From: JAVBMP01 sp031552315
Lineage (GTDB): Bacteria > Desulfobacterota > Desulfovibrionia > Desulfovibrionales > Desulfovibrionaceae
DNA: 28,362 nt
Direction of reading: 5' to 3'
Assembly: GCA_031552315.1 (NCBI GenBank)
Contig: JAVBMP010000009.1
Location: 1 to 28,362 of the forward strand
Shown: positions 16,901-22,183 of the stretch, one piece after another
Numbering within the stretch: position 1 is the first letter of the stretch
How the letters are laid out: the number at the start of each line of letters is the position of its first letter
Program-made: the position numbers and the translations under genes
Notes under the pieces: model-generated
What the model was told of the DNA's origin: nothing
Seen by the model: only the letters and a program-made list of their open reading frames with translations
Databases searched by the model: none

Positions 16901-19202
16901 GGTAAAGGCCAATGGCCTGAAGGCGGAAGCCCGGCTGAAGGATATCCCCCTGGCCATAGCCCGGGCCTTTACCACCGCGCCCCTGCCGTCCGGGCGGCTT
17001 AACCTTGATATCCGGGCGGAAGACGCCGGGCGCGGGCTAAACGGGGGCGCGACGCTGGAGCTTTTGTTGAATGCTTCCCGCAAACAGGGGGAAGAATTAG
17101 GGTTTTATGCCCAGGCGGATCTTCGCCCCGCCCCCCTTGGTGAATTGGGGCTTGGCCGGGGCGGCGGCCTGTGGCTGAATGGACAGGGGGTGTTCGGCAA
17201 AGGCGCGCGCAGGCCGGAAGGCGGTTCGGGCGTATTCGCCCCAGACACGTCCGGGTCAAACGAGTCTGGGTCAAACGAGTCCGGGTCAAGCGCGTCTGGC
17301 CCAGGCACGTATGGGCCGGGCGGCAGCACCCCGAATGCCCAGGCCTATTCAGGTGCGGCCACGCAAGCGGATACGCCCGTCAGCGGCTCTGTGCCCGCGC
17401 TGCCCGAAGCGTCCTTGAACGCGGCTTTTGCCGGAACCGGAACCGGAGCCGAAACCGGGGCGGGGGCATCCCCGTTCGGGCAGGGGCAGCTGCTTTTTTC
17501 CCTGCCTTTGCGCAGGGGGGCGGACGGCTTGCCCGGCCTTGACCAGTCCGCGCCCTTGGCGGGCAAATTGAACTGGCGCGGGCCAATAGAAAACCTTTGG
17601 CAGGGCGTGCCCCTGCCGGATCGTTACCTTAGCGGGCCAAGCCATATGAATTTTGAAGCGCGCGGCAATTTGCTGGCCCCGCGCTTTACCGGGTCGGTAT
17701 TTTTGGCTAACGGGGTGTATGAAGACCGCCTGCTTGGCGTGCTTTTGAACAAAATTCAGCTGGAAGCTGCCAGCAGGCCGGAATTACCGTTAAAAGCCCT
17801 GCTTTCCGCCGAAGACGGCAAGGGCGGCACCTTGGCTTTGGAAGCGGCCCTGTATGAAAAGCCCCCCCCGCGCAGGCCTGTGAAGCGGGAAGCCCCGGCC
17901 TCAGGCCCGGCTCTGTCCCCGGCCCCGGTTGTGGCCCCTGCTGTGGCCCCGGTCGTGGCGGAAAAAAATGCCGCTGAACCGGCAGATAGGGCAGATAGGG
18001 CAGATAGGGCAGACAGGGCCGACAAGACCGGCAAGACCGCCAGGGCCGACAAAACCACCAAAATCACCAAGCTCAGCAAGCTCGATAAGGGCAATAAGGC
18101 CGCGAAGGACGTTACGGCCGTAAAGGACGTTACGGGCGTCAGGGACGCTTCAGCGCAAAAAAACCGGGCAACAACCGGCCCGTATATTGCCCTGCGCGGG
18201 CAGGCAACGCACCTTGCGCCCTTGCAGCGGGCGGATCTTTCCATAATGCTTTCGGGCATATTCGGGGTAAACGGGCCGCTTGCCGCGCCGGACATAAGCG
18301 CCAATCTGGAAGTGGAACGCGGTGTTTTTGAAATAATACCCGGCGCGCAAGGCTCCATTGCCACTCTGGAAATTGGTGATGAAGTCCCGTTGCCGGAAAC
18401 GAACCTGGGCGGCCCGCAGCTGGATGTAACCCTTAACGTGCCCAAGCACTTTTTTATTCGCGGCATGGGGTTGGAAAGTGAATGGGAAGGGCATTTGAAG
18501 CTGCACGGTTCCGCCCGCAAGCCCCTGCTTACCGGGGCGCTAAGGCCGGTGCGCGGGTATCTGGACTTGCTTTCCAAGTCCTTCACCTTCACCGGCGGGG
18601 AAATAACCTTTGTGGGCGGCAACCGCATAAACCCGGCCATAAACCTTGAACTTGTCTATAAATATTCCGGGTTTGAAGCCATTGTGAAGGCCGGCGGCAC
18701 GGCCCGCAAGCCCACGCTTGCCATAACCAGCCGCCCGGTTTACCCGCAAGATGAAGTGCTGGCGCGGGTGCTTTTTGGCAAAAGCACTTCGGAACTCAGC
18801 CGCTTTGAAATGATCCAGCTGGCTTCCAGCGCGCGGGAATTGACCAACCTGGGGCAGGGCAGCCTGCTTTCAAATTCCCTGTCATCCGTGCGCAAGGGCA
18901 TGGGGCTGGATGTGTTGCGCCTGGGCAGTTCAGACAATGTGGAAGAAAAACGCAGTTCCTCGGTAATGGAACAGCTTGGCGGGGTAAGTTCCAGCAGGGG
19001 GCAAAACAACGACCAAAGCACCCCCACGCTGGAAGCGGGCAAATACGTAAGCGACAGCATCTATGTGGGGGTGGAACAGGGGGCCACGCAAGACAGCACC
19101 GGCGTGCGGGTGGAAGTGGAGCTTATGCCCAACCTCACGCTGGAAGGACGCAGCAACAGCCAGGCCAGCGAGGTGGGCATAGGCTGGAAAATGGATTATT
19201 GA
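13953..19202 (+). CDS. tamB: TamB-like translocation and assembly module protein (DUF490)
   Basis: TamB is a very long inner-membrane-anchored AsmA-like protein whose beta-helical body spans the periplasm and contacts TamA. The 1749-aa protein is longer than E. coli TamB (about 1260 aa). One N-terminal membrane anchor lies at residues 15-35 (MTALALLLGLALAALGLWLA). The DUF490 domain is in the last 350 residues, from IMLSGIFGVNGPLAAPDISANLEV through NRINPAINLELVYKYSGFE and LEAGKYVSDSIYVGVEQGA to the final VGIGWKMDY. The extra length comes from several Ser/Pro/Ala/Gly or Lys-rich inserts, some made of 9- or 15-bp repeats. The ATG overlaps the tamA stop (TAATG), so the two are co-translated. The stop TGA is formed across the junction with MITE copy 3. 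Confidence 0.92.
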   Translation: MSGKTARWLKRLAKGMTALALLLGLALAALGLWLASPGSGPFIVRTLNSLMAETGLQIKVESLEFRNFFGPLPREIRVTGFSLSDHMGPFLTVGGADVKLKLLPLLHGRVVGESARIQAPAFYRPPDFLPDPQPAPARQTPPNFYSLPELPVAFKVERLQLEDGLFDAGFILAPTPDNSTPDNSTPGNSTPGNSAENAAPARQGAALPEGSVISENAHPQNAHSSRQTPAASGKLPPEPGPLWKVNGQGWASYAAGRLDGELALSVAEPHPASDAATGDGPASSTTASTTASSAAPAGYALTADVRLSSPASGLLGGTLDGKAGWGGQEFPYLLDIEEQVASQSHKFILRKFSLDALGLKLAGRTELELEPLSLTGAIKLQGLAGGEWEAVLNGLTGLTTSSASTASTVEATSSGPTASSGRAGTEAPAGPGGAASGFGGAIDLQAEFTLPPALFANAESAALQPGEINRQTAEIRPEAVKTRPEAAKIKPQPAGPETPLFTLTLRGQELRWPDKALTDLLGPELALKAQLRGGITPQGLTALHLQLEELRAGLLDGQAEARLPNLPLLREGGPLQFAARADLRLADLAPFAGLSGPLALKASAEGRTDEFKLDLSAESPQLERPDGKFTQAALHVEATACAAAAPVKPSGKKAVKESGKESGKEAAKEAGPKSTGDSPGSQSGNQAGNPPGNAVALKFSGTLSAGAASSPAGPLALRARWQAEPMAPAMRFAVEGLEAEGAGLNLRATLAMEMDMKAELPQRAEPRLNGDISVEIADWAGLGALLNQPLRGGRAGLELRFANSLPPGGTGGPGRTVGAGRAAQRLDSKLELSSLLLDDGRETPVLALNKLTGKFAVDDLFKLQGLNADLQAGAGSLGPLPWQKLEGKARGNTESGEFSLYLRDSGPARGAGKGGAFERLGLAGSYALKSGGIELKTFSLNLPEHEVGCKLAAPARIALAEGFQLQETRVNFTPGGSLWAVAAVKANGLKAEARLKDIPLAIARAFTTAPLPSGRLNLDIRAEDAGRGLNGGATLELLLNASRKQGEELGFYAQADLRPAPLGELGLGRGGGLWLNGQGVFGKGARRPEGGSGVFAPDTSGSNESGSNESGSSASGPGTYGPGGSTPNAQAYSGAATQADTPVSGSVPALPEASLNAAFAGTGTGAETGAGASPFGQGQLLFSLPLRRGADGLPGLDQSAPLAGKLNWRGPIENLWQGVPLPDRYLSGPSHMNFEARGNLLAPRFTGSVFLANGVYEDRLLGVLLNKIQLEAASRPELPLKALLSAEDGKGGTLALEAALYEKPPPRRPVKREAPASGPALSPAPVVAPAVAPVVAEKNAAEPADRADRADRADRADKTGKTARADKTTKITKLSKLDKGNKAAKDVTAVKDVTGVRDASAQKNRATTGPYIALRGQATHLAPLQRADLSIMLSGIFGVNGPLAAPDISANLEVERGVFEIIPGAQGSIATLEIGDEVPLPETNLGGPQLDVTLNVPKHFFIRGMGLESEWEGHLKLHGSARKPLLTGALRPVRGYLDLLSKSFTFTGGEITFVGGNRINPAINLELVYKYSGFEAIVKAGGTARKPTLAITSRPVYPQDEVLARVLFGKSTSELSRFEMIQLASSARELTNLGQGSLLSNSLSSVRKGMGLDVLRLGSSDNVEEKRSSSVMEQLGGVSSSRGQNNDQSTPTLEAGKYVSDSIYVGVEQGATQDSTGVRVEVELMPNLTLEGRSNSQASEVGIGWKMDY
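14475..14534 (+). repeat. Coding minisatellite, 4 x 15 bp, in tamB
   Basis: Four 15-bp units (ACGCCCGACAACAGC type, first two identical) encode TPDNS/TPGNS repeats in an insert near residue 175-195 of TamB. Confidence 0.92.
17250..17294 (+). repeat. Coding minisatellite, 3 x 15 bp, in tamB
   Basis: Three 15-bp units (TCCGGGTCAAACGAG type) encode SGSNE repeats in a Ser/Gly-rich insert near residue 1100 of TamB. Confidence 0.88.
17982..18026 (+). repeat. Coding minisatellite, 5 x 9 bp, in tamB
   Basis: Five 9-bp units (GCAGATAGG; the first three identical) encode ADR repeats that lead into a Lys/Thr-rich stretch near residue 1345-1390 of TamB, just before the DUF490 core. A strongly charged insert is unusual for this family. 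Confidence 0.92.
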
Positions 19203-19355
19203 GGCCATTGCACAATGGCCTTTTTGCCCTTTTACTGCGTTGTGCTTCGTCCCGCGCGAAGGTCATATCTGCTTGAATATACTCCCTCCGCACGGAACTA
19301 CGGAATAGGGGCACTCCTTGTAAAAGAACAAAAATTCTCATTGTGCAACGGCCTC
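19201..19355 (+). mobile_element. MITE-like element, copy 3, inserted in tamB stop codon
   Basis: This is a complete 155-bp copy with ends GAGGCCATTGCACAAT and ATTGTGCAACGGCCTC. It is flanked by TATT at 19197-19200 and TATT at 19356-19359. Joining the flanks as before insertion gives GAT TAT TAG, so the original tamB stop was TAG. The insertion supplies GA after the T and makes TGA instead. It starts immediately at the gene end and its hairpin lies in the first 25 bases. Confidence 0.92.
19202..19225 (+). terminator. Terminator in MITE copy 3, ends tamB transcript
   Basis: AGGCCATT (19202-19209), loop GCAC, AATGGCCT (19214-19221) is a perfect stem followed by TTTT. It overlaps the tamB stop codon and has the form of a Rho-independent terminator. 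Confidence 0.72.
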
Positions 19356-19360
19356 TATTA

Positions 19361-19485
19361 GAACGGTTTACGCTTGAAATAGCCGCTTAACGGCGAGCAA
19401 AGCTCGCCTACGACTATTCCGCGGCAAGGATTTGAAGACAAATCCTTGCTGAGCAATTCACTCATTTCAATCGTAAATTGCTCTA
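19361..19485 (+). repeat. Structured repeat family 2, copy B
   Basis: This copy shares GCCGCTTAACGG, a hairpin and CCTACGACTATT with 138-215. Its hairpin is GGCGAGC (19392-19398), AAA, GCTCGCC (19402-19408). It also holds a perfect 11-bp hairpin GCAAGGATTTG/CAAATCCTTGC (19424-19449), absent from copy A, and GAGCAATT/AATTGCTC (19451-19483). The outer 20 bases (19361-19380 and 19464-19483) are imperfect inverted repeats, 16 of 20 matching. It lies in the gap between tamB and the MBL gene. Confidence 0.7.
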
Positions 19486-19541
19486 GATGTTTTATTTTCA
19501 TAAAAAAATCACTTCAGGAACAGGTAATAATGGCCGCCGCA

Positions 19542-19550
19542 TGGTATAAT
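19542..19550 (+). promoter_or_regulatory. Extended -10 promoter for MBL hydrolase gene
   Basis: TGGTATAAT is a perfect extended -10 element. No good -35 lies upstream, which is common for this class. Transcription should start near 19557, leaving a leader of about 95 nt before the GTG at 19652. Confidence 0.6.
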
Positions 19551-19557
19551 TTGATTT

Positions 19558-19647
19558 ATGTCACTGGCGTTTCATTTTGAAAAAGAGTATGTACATCCTA
19601 ATAACAAAATCAGCATCAACGTATGCATAAAAAGCCCAGGGAGGTAA
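19558..19647 (+). CDS. Possible 29-aa leader peptide
   Basis: An ATG at 19558, at or next to the predicted transcript start, opens a 29-codon frame (MSLAFHFEKEYVHPNNKISI, then nine more residues) that stops at TAA 5 bases before the GTG of the MBL gene. The final codons overlap that gene's GGGAGG Shine-Dalgarno, so translation of the leader could affect it. There is no Shine-Dalgarno for the leader itself. No family is recognised, and chance is a real alternative. Confidence 0.25.
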   Translation: MSLAFHFEKEYVHPNNKISINVCIKSPGR

Positions 19648-19651
19648 TATT

Positions 19652-20950
19652 GTGAGCGCGGAAAAAATACCAGGGTTTCATTACCCCTACACCACCCCGG
19701 CGGGCACGCAGGAAGAAAAAGAAATTTGCGTGGCCCCAAATGTTTATGTGTTTACCGGGCCTTCAAACATCATACTGGTTATAGGGCCGGAAGGGCATGT
19801 GCTTATAGACAGCGGCGGTTCCGCGCTGCATGCGCGAAAAGTGGCCGGCAGAATAAAAGAGCTTACGGACAAGCCCCTGGCCGGCATAATCCTTACGCAC
19901 AGCCACCCGGATCACGGCACGGGCGGTTCAATATTTTTGGAAGGGCAAGGCCCCTTGCCGGTATGGAGCCGCAGCAACTTCGGGGTAGAAGCCAAAGGTT
20001 TTGCCGGGCTTGAAAAAATAAGCGGCAAACGCGCCGCCCGCCAGTTTGGGGCGGTTGTGCCCCCGGACATGCACAAGCCCAACCCCATGCTGCCGCCCAA
20101 AAATCCGGACGACAAGCCGCTTGCGCCCATCCGGCCAAACAACGTCTTTGACGGGGATATGAAAAAGCTGCGCCTGGCCGGGGTGGATTTTGAACTTTAC
20201 GCTGCCCCCGGTGAAACGGCTGACCAGCTTTTTGTCTGGCTGCCGGAACAAAAGATTATGGCCTGCGCGGACAATTTTTACGGTTCATTCCCCAACCTGT
20301 ACGCGGTGCGCGGTTCCGCATACCGCGACGTGCTGGTGTGGGCGCAAAGCCTGGATAAAATGCTGGCCTTTGACGCCCAGGTAATCATCCCCGGCCACAA
20401 TGAGCCGGAAACCGGCGCGGAAAATTGCAAGAAGCGCTTGACCAATCACCGTGATGCCATAATGTATGTCTACAATGAGACCGTGAAAGGCATGAATGAA
20501 GGCCTTTCACCGGAAGAACTGGCCACAGGCATAGCGCTGCCCAAGGAACTGGCGGAACTGCCGTACCTTAGTGAATTTTACGGTTGCGTGCCGTGGGCCG
20601 TGCGCAGCATTTATAGCGGGCTTCTGGGCTGGTTTGACGGCAACCCCAGTAACCTGGTCATTTTAAGCCCGGAGGAAGAAGCCTCGCGCATGGCGGCCCT
20701 GGCCGGTGGCGCGGATCACCTGCTTTTTGCCGCGCGTGAAGCCCTGAAGGCGGAAGATTACCGCTGGGTGACCAAGCTTGCCGACTATTATCTGAACCTT
20801 GGCCCCAACGCCCGCCATGAAGGGCAGCGTGAGGCCAAACGCCTTAAAGCCGCCGCCCTGCTTGCCCTGGCGGAAATTATCCTGCCCATTACCGGGGTGA
20901 ATTATCTGCAAAGCTGCGCGGTAGAACTGCGCAAGGAAGTTGATGAATAA
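19652..20950 (+). CDS. Alkylsulfatase-like metallo-beta-lactamase-fold hydrolase
   Basis: This 432-aa protein resembles class III (SdsA1/YjcS-type) alkylsulfatases, binuclear zinc enzymes that split alkyl sulfates to an alcohol and sulfate. The MBL core has THSHPDHGTGG (residues 82-92), the metal-binding set, then PGETADQLFVWLP, CADNFYGSFPNLYAVRG (typical of this family) and IIPGHNEPE with H249. Residues 280-430 match the alkylsulfatase dimerisation region (YLSEFYGCVPWAVRSIYSGLLGWFDGNPSNL). SdsA1 is about 660 aa. The C-terminal SCP2-like substrate-binding domain and a secretion signal are missing here, so the enzyme is cytoplasmic and may act on another ester or thiol. GTG start with GGGAGG. 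It probably shares a transcript with the ferredoxin gene at 21228. Confidence 0.82.
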   Translation: MSAEKIPGFHYPYTTPAGTQEEKEICVAPNVYVFTGPSNIILVIGPEGHVLIDSGGSALHARKVAGRIKELTDKPLAGIILTHSHPDHGTGGSIFLEGQGPLPVWSRSNFGVEAKGFAGLEKISGKRAARQFGAVVPPDMHKPNPMLPPKNPDDKPLAPIRPNNVFDGDMKKLRLAGVDFELYAAPGETADQLFVWLPEQKIMACADNFYGSFPNLYAVRGSAYRDVLVWAQSLDKMLAFDAQVIIPGHNEPETGAENCKKRLTNHRDAIMYVYNETVKGMNEGLSPEELATGIALPKELAELPYLSEFYGCVPWAVRSIYSGLLGWFDGNPSNLVILSPEEEASRMAALAGGADHLLFAAREALKAEDYRWVTKLADYYLNLGPNARHEGQREAKRLKAAALLALAEIILPITGVNYLQSCAVELRKEVDE

Positions 20951-20960
20951 ACGCCGCCTG

Positions 20961-21190
20961 GCGGGGTTTATTGTCAAACTGCTTGATAAACGCTTGCCAA
21001 TGCCCGCACGGCGGGCATTGGCAAGCGAGGCTGTGGACAAAGAACTTTGTCCACAGCCCGCCACGCAGGCGCAGGCGGCATTCATTGCCGCCGTAAAGCG
21101 CTGGAGTGAGCGTGCCTTTACAAACCCCGGTTTTGCGGGGTTTGTCATCAATCTGGCTTGCCCATGCCCGCACGGCGGGCATTGGCAAGC
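20961..21190. repeat. Array of five hairpins containing a 55-65 bp direct repeat
   Basis: Five strong inverted repeats lie in 230 bp between the hydrolase and ferredoxin genes. H1: 17-bp arms 20991-21007/21011-21027. H2: GGCTGTGGACAAAG and its complement, 21029-21058. H3: GGCGGCA/TGCCGCC, 21074-21092. H4: ACAAACCCCG and complement, 21120-21145. H5: 16-bp arms 21156-21171/21175-21190 with one mismatch. H1 and H5 are near-identical, and both follow a GCGGGGTTT block, so the unit is a direct repeat. The region is open in the ferredoxin frame, but the coding content looks accidental. Confidence 0.85.
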
Positions 21191-21227
21191 AACTGGTTGT
21201 AAAATGCCCCGAAGGAGAGCATTTTTC

Positions 21228-21941
21228 ATGAAAGTAAGACGTAGAATTGTTGAAATTGATCAAGACCGTTGCACCGGCTGCGGCCTGTGCATTCTGAACT
21301 GCGCGGAAAGCGCCATTGTGCTGCAAAACGGCAAGGCCAGGGTTATTTCAGACAACCTTTGCGATGGCCTTGGGGCCTGCCTTGCCGCCTGCCCGGCTGA
21401 TGCCCTGAAGATTATTGAAAGAGAGGCAGAACCGTTTGACGAGGAAGCCGTGCACCAGCACCAGCAAACGGAACGCGGCCTGAAAGACGGCCACGCGCCG
21501 CAAGCCTCCGCCTGCCCCGGCCTGAAGCCGTTGGTCAGAACAACTGAAGCCGCGCCGTCATGCTGCCCCGGCGGCAACCCCGCGCCCGGCGGGTCAGGCC
21601 CGCTGAACTGGCCGCTTAAATTGCGCCTTGTTTCGCCCGTTGCCCTGGCAAGCTTCAAGGGTAAAGAAATGGTGTTGGCGGCGGATTGCGCCGCCCCCCT
21701 GCACCCTGGCCTTTACCAGCAGGAAAGCGCCGGAAGGCTGGTGCTTATAACCTGCCCAAAATTTGAAGAGCAAGAAAAAACCGTGCTGCGCCTGGCGGAA
21801 GCGCTAAACGTAGTGCAGCCGCCCACCTTGCGCGTGTTGCGCGTAAACGTGCCGTGCTGCGGCCTGAACCGCCTGGCCGCGGAGGCCGTAAAGCGAAGTG
21901 GTGTAGGCACGCGGCTGGAAGAGCTGGTGTTGGAACGGTAA
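21228..21941 (+). CDS. 4Fe-4S ferredoxin-domain protein with conserved C-terminal Cys motifs
   Basis: This 237-aa cytoplasmic protein belongs to a family common in anaerobes; its partner and reaction are not known to me. The N-terminal ferredoxin domain has CTGCGLCILNC (one full 4Fe-4S half-motif with a distant Cys-Pro) and CDGLGACLAACPADAL, where the usual second Cys is Leu, as is usual in this family. EAEPFDEEAV follows. A Pro/Gly/Ala-rich linker (about 80-125) leads to a C-terminal domain with WPLKLRLVSPV, LAADCAAPLHPG, ITCPKFEE and VPCCGLNRL, conserved Cys that may bind another cofactor. The ATG at 21228 follows GAAGGAG and is the first residue of the conserved domain. The upstream open frame from 20940 runs through the hairpin array. 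It ends in the MITE copy 4 target duplication. Confidence 0.85.
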   Translation: MKVRRRIVEIDQDRCTGCGLCILNCAESAIVLQNGKARVISDNLCDGLGACLAACPADALKIIEREAEPFDEEAVHQHQQTERGLKDGHAPQASACPGLKPLVRTTEAAPSCCPGGNPAPGGSGPLNWPLKLRLVSPVALASFKGKEMVLAADCAAPLHPGLYQQESAGRLVLITCPKFEEQEKTVLRLAEALNVVQPPTLRVLRVNVPCCGLNRLAAEAVKRSGVGTRLEELVLER

Positions 21942-21943
21942 TT

Positions 21944-22107
21944 GAGGCCATTGCACAATGGCCTTTTTGCCCTTTTACTGCGTCGTGCCCATGTTTCGTA
22001 GTCCCGCGCGAAGGTCATATATGCTTGAATATACTCTCTCCGCACGGAACAACGGGACATGGGCACTCCTTGTAAAAGAACAAAAATTCTCATTGTGCAA
22101 CTGCCTC
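21944..22107 (+). mobile_element. MITE-like element, copy 4 (164 bp)
   Basis: The ends are GAGGCCATTGCACAAT and ATTGTGCAACTGCCTC. It is flanked by TAATT at 21939-21943, which contains the ferredoxin stop codon TAA, and TAATT at 22108-22112. It is 9 bp longer than copy 3 because of extra sequence near 21989-22000 (CCATGTTTCGTAG in place of the shorter TTCG). It starts two bases after the stop codon. Confidence 0.92.
21945..21968 (+). terminator. Terminator in MITE copy 4, ends ferredoxin transcript
   Basis: AGGCCATT, loop GCAC, AATGGCCT then TTTT, identical to copy 3, begins four bases after the ferredoxin stop codon TAA in the reading direction. Confidence 0.72.
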
Positions 22108-22124
22108 TAATTGAATTTTGAAGC

Positions 22125-22183
22125 CCATTGCGCGATAAGATATTTTGTTCTTTCACAGAGGCAAAAATTTTATTGCGCAATGG
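22125..22183. repeat. 59-bp palindromic relative of the MITE, overlaps ATPase 3' end
   Basis: CCATTGCGCGATAA (22125-22138) and TTATTGCGCAATGG (22170-22183) are inverted repeats with one mismatch. The sequence after the left arm, with TTTTGTTCTTT, follows the right end of the MITE read on the minus strand (TTGCACAATGAGAA, TTTTTGTTCTTTTAC). It looks like a small, diverged element made of two right ends. Its right arm supplies the last codons (I-A-Q) and stop of the calcium ATPase. Confidence 0.6.

Noticed and set aside
20961..21190. CRISPR array or integron attC cluster
   Set aside because: The hairpins differ in sequence and spacing, there are no regular repeats with unique spacers, and no Cas or integrase gene is present.
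20940..21227. N-terminal extension of the ferredoxin protein
   Set aside because: The open frame runs through the hairpin array and starts inside the hydrolase gene. The conserved domain starts at the ATG at 21228 with its own Shine-Dalgarno.
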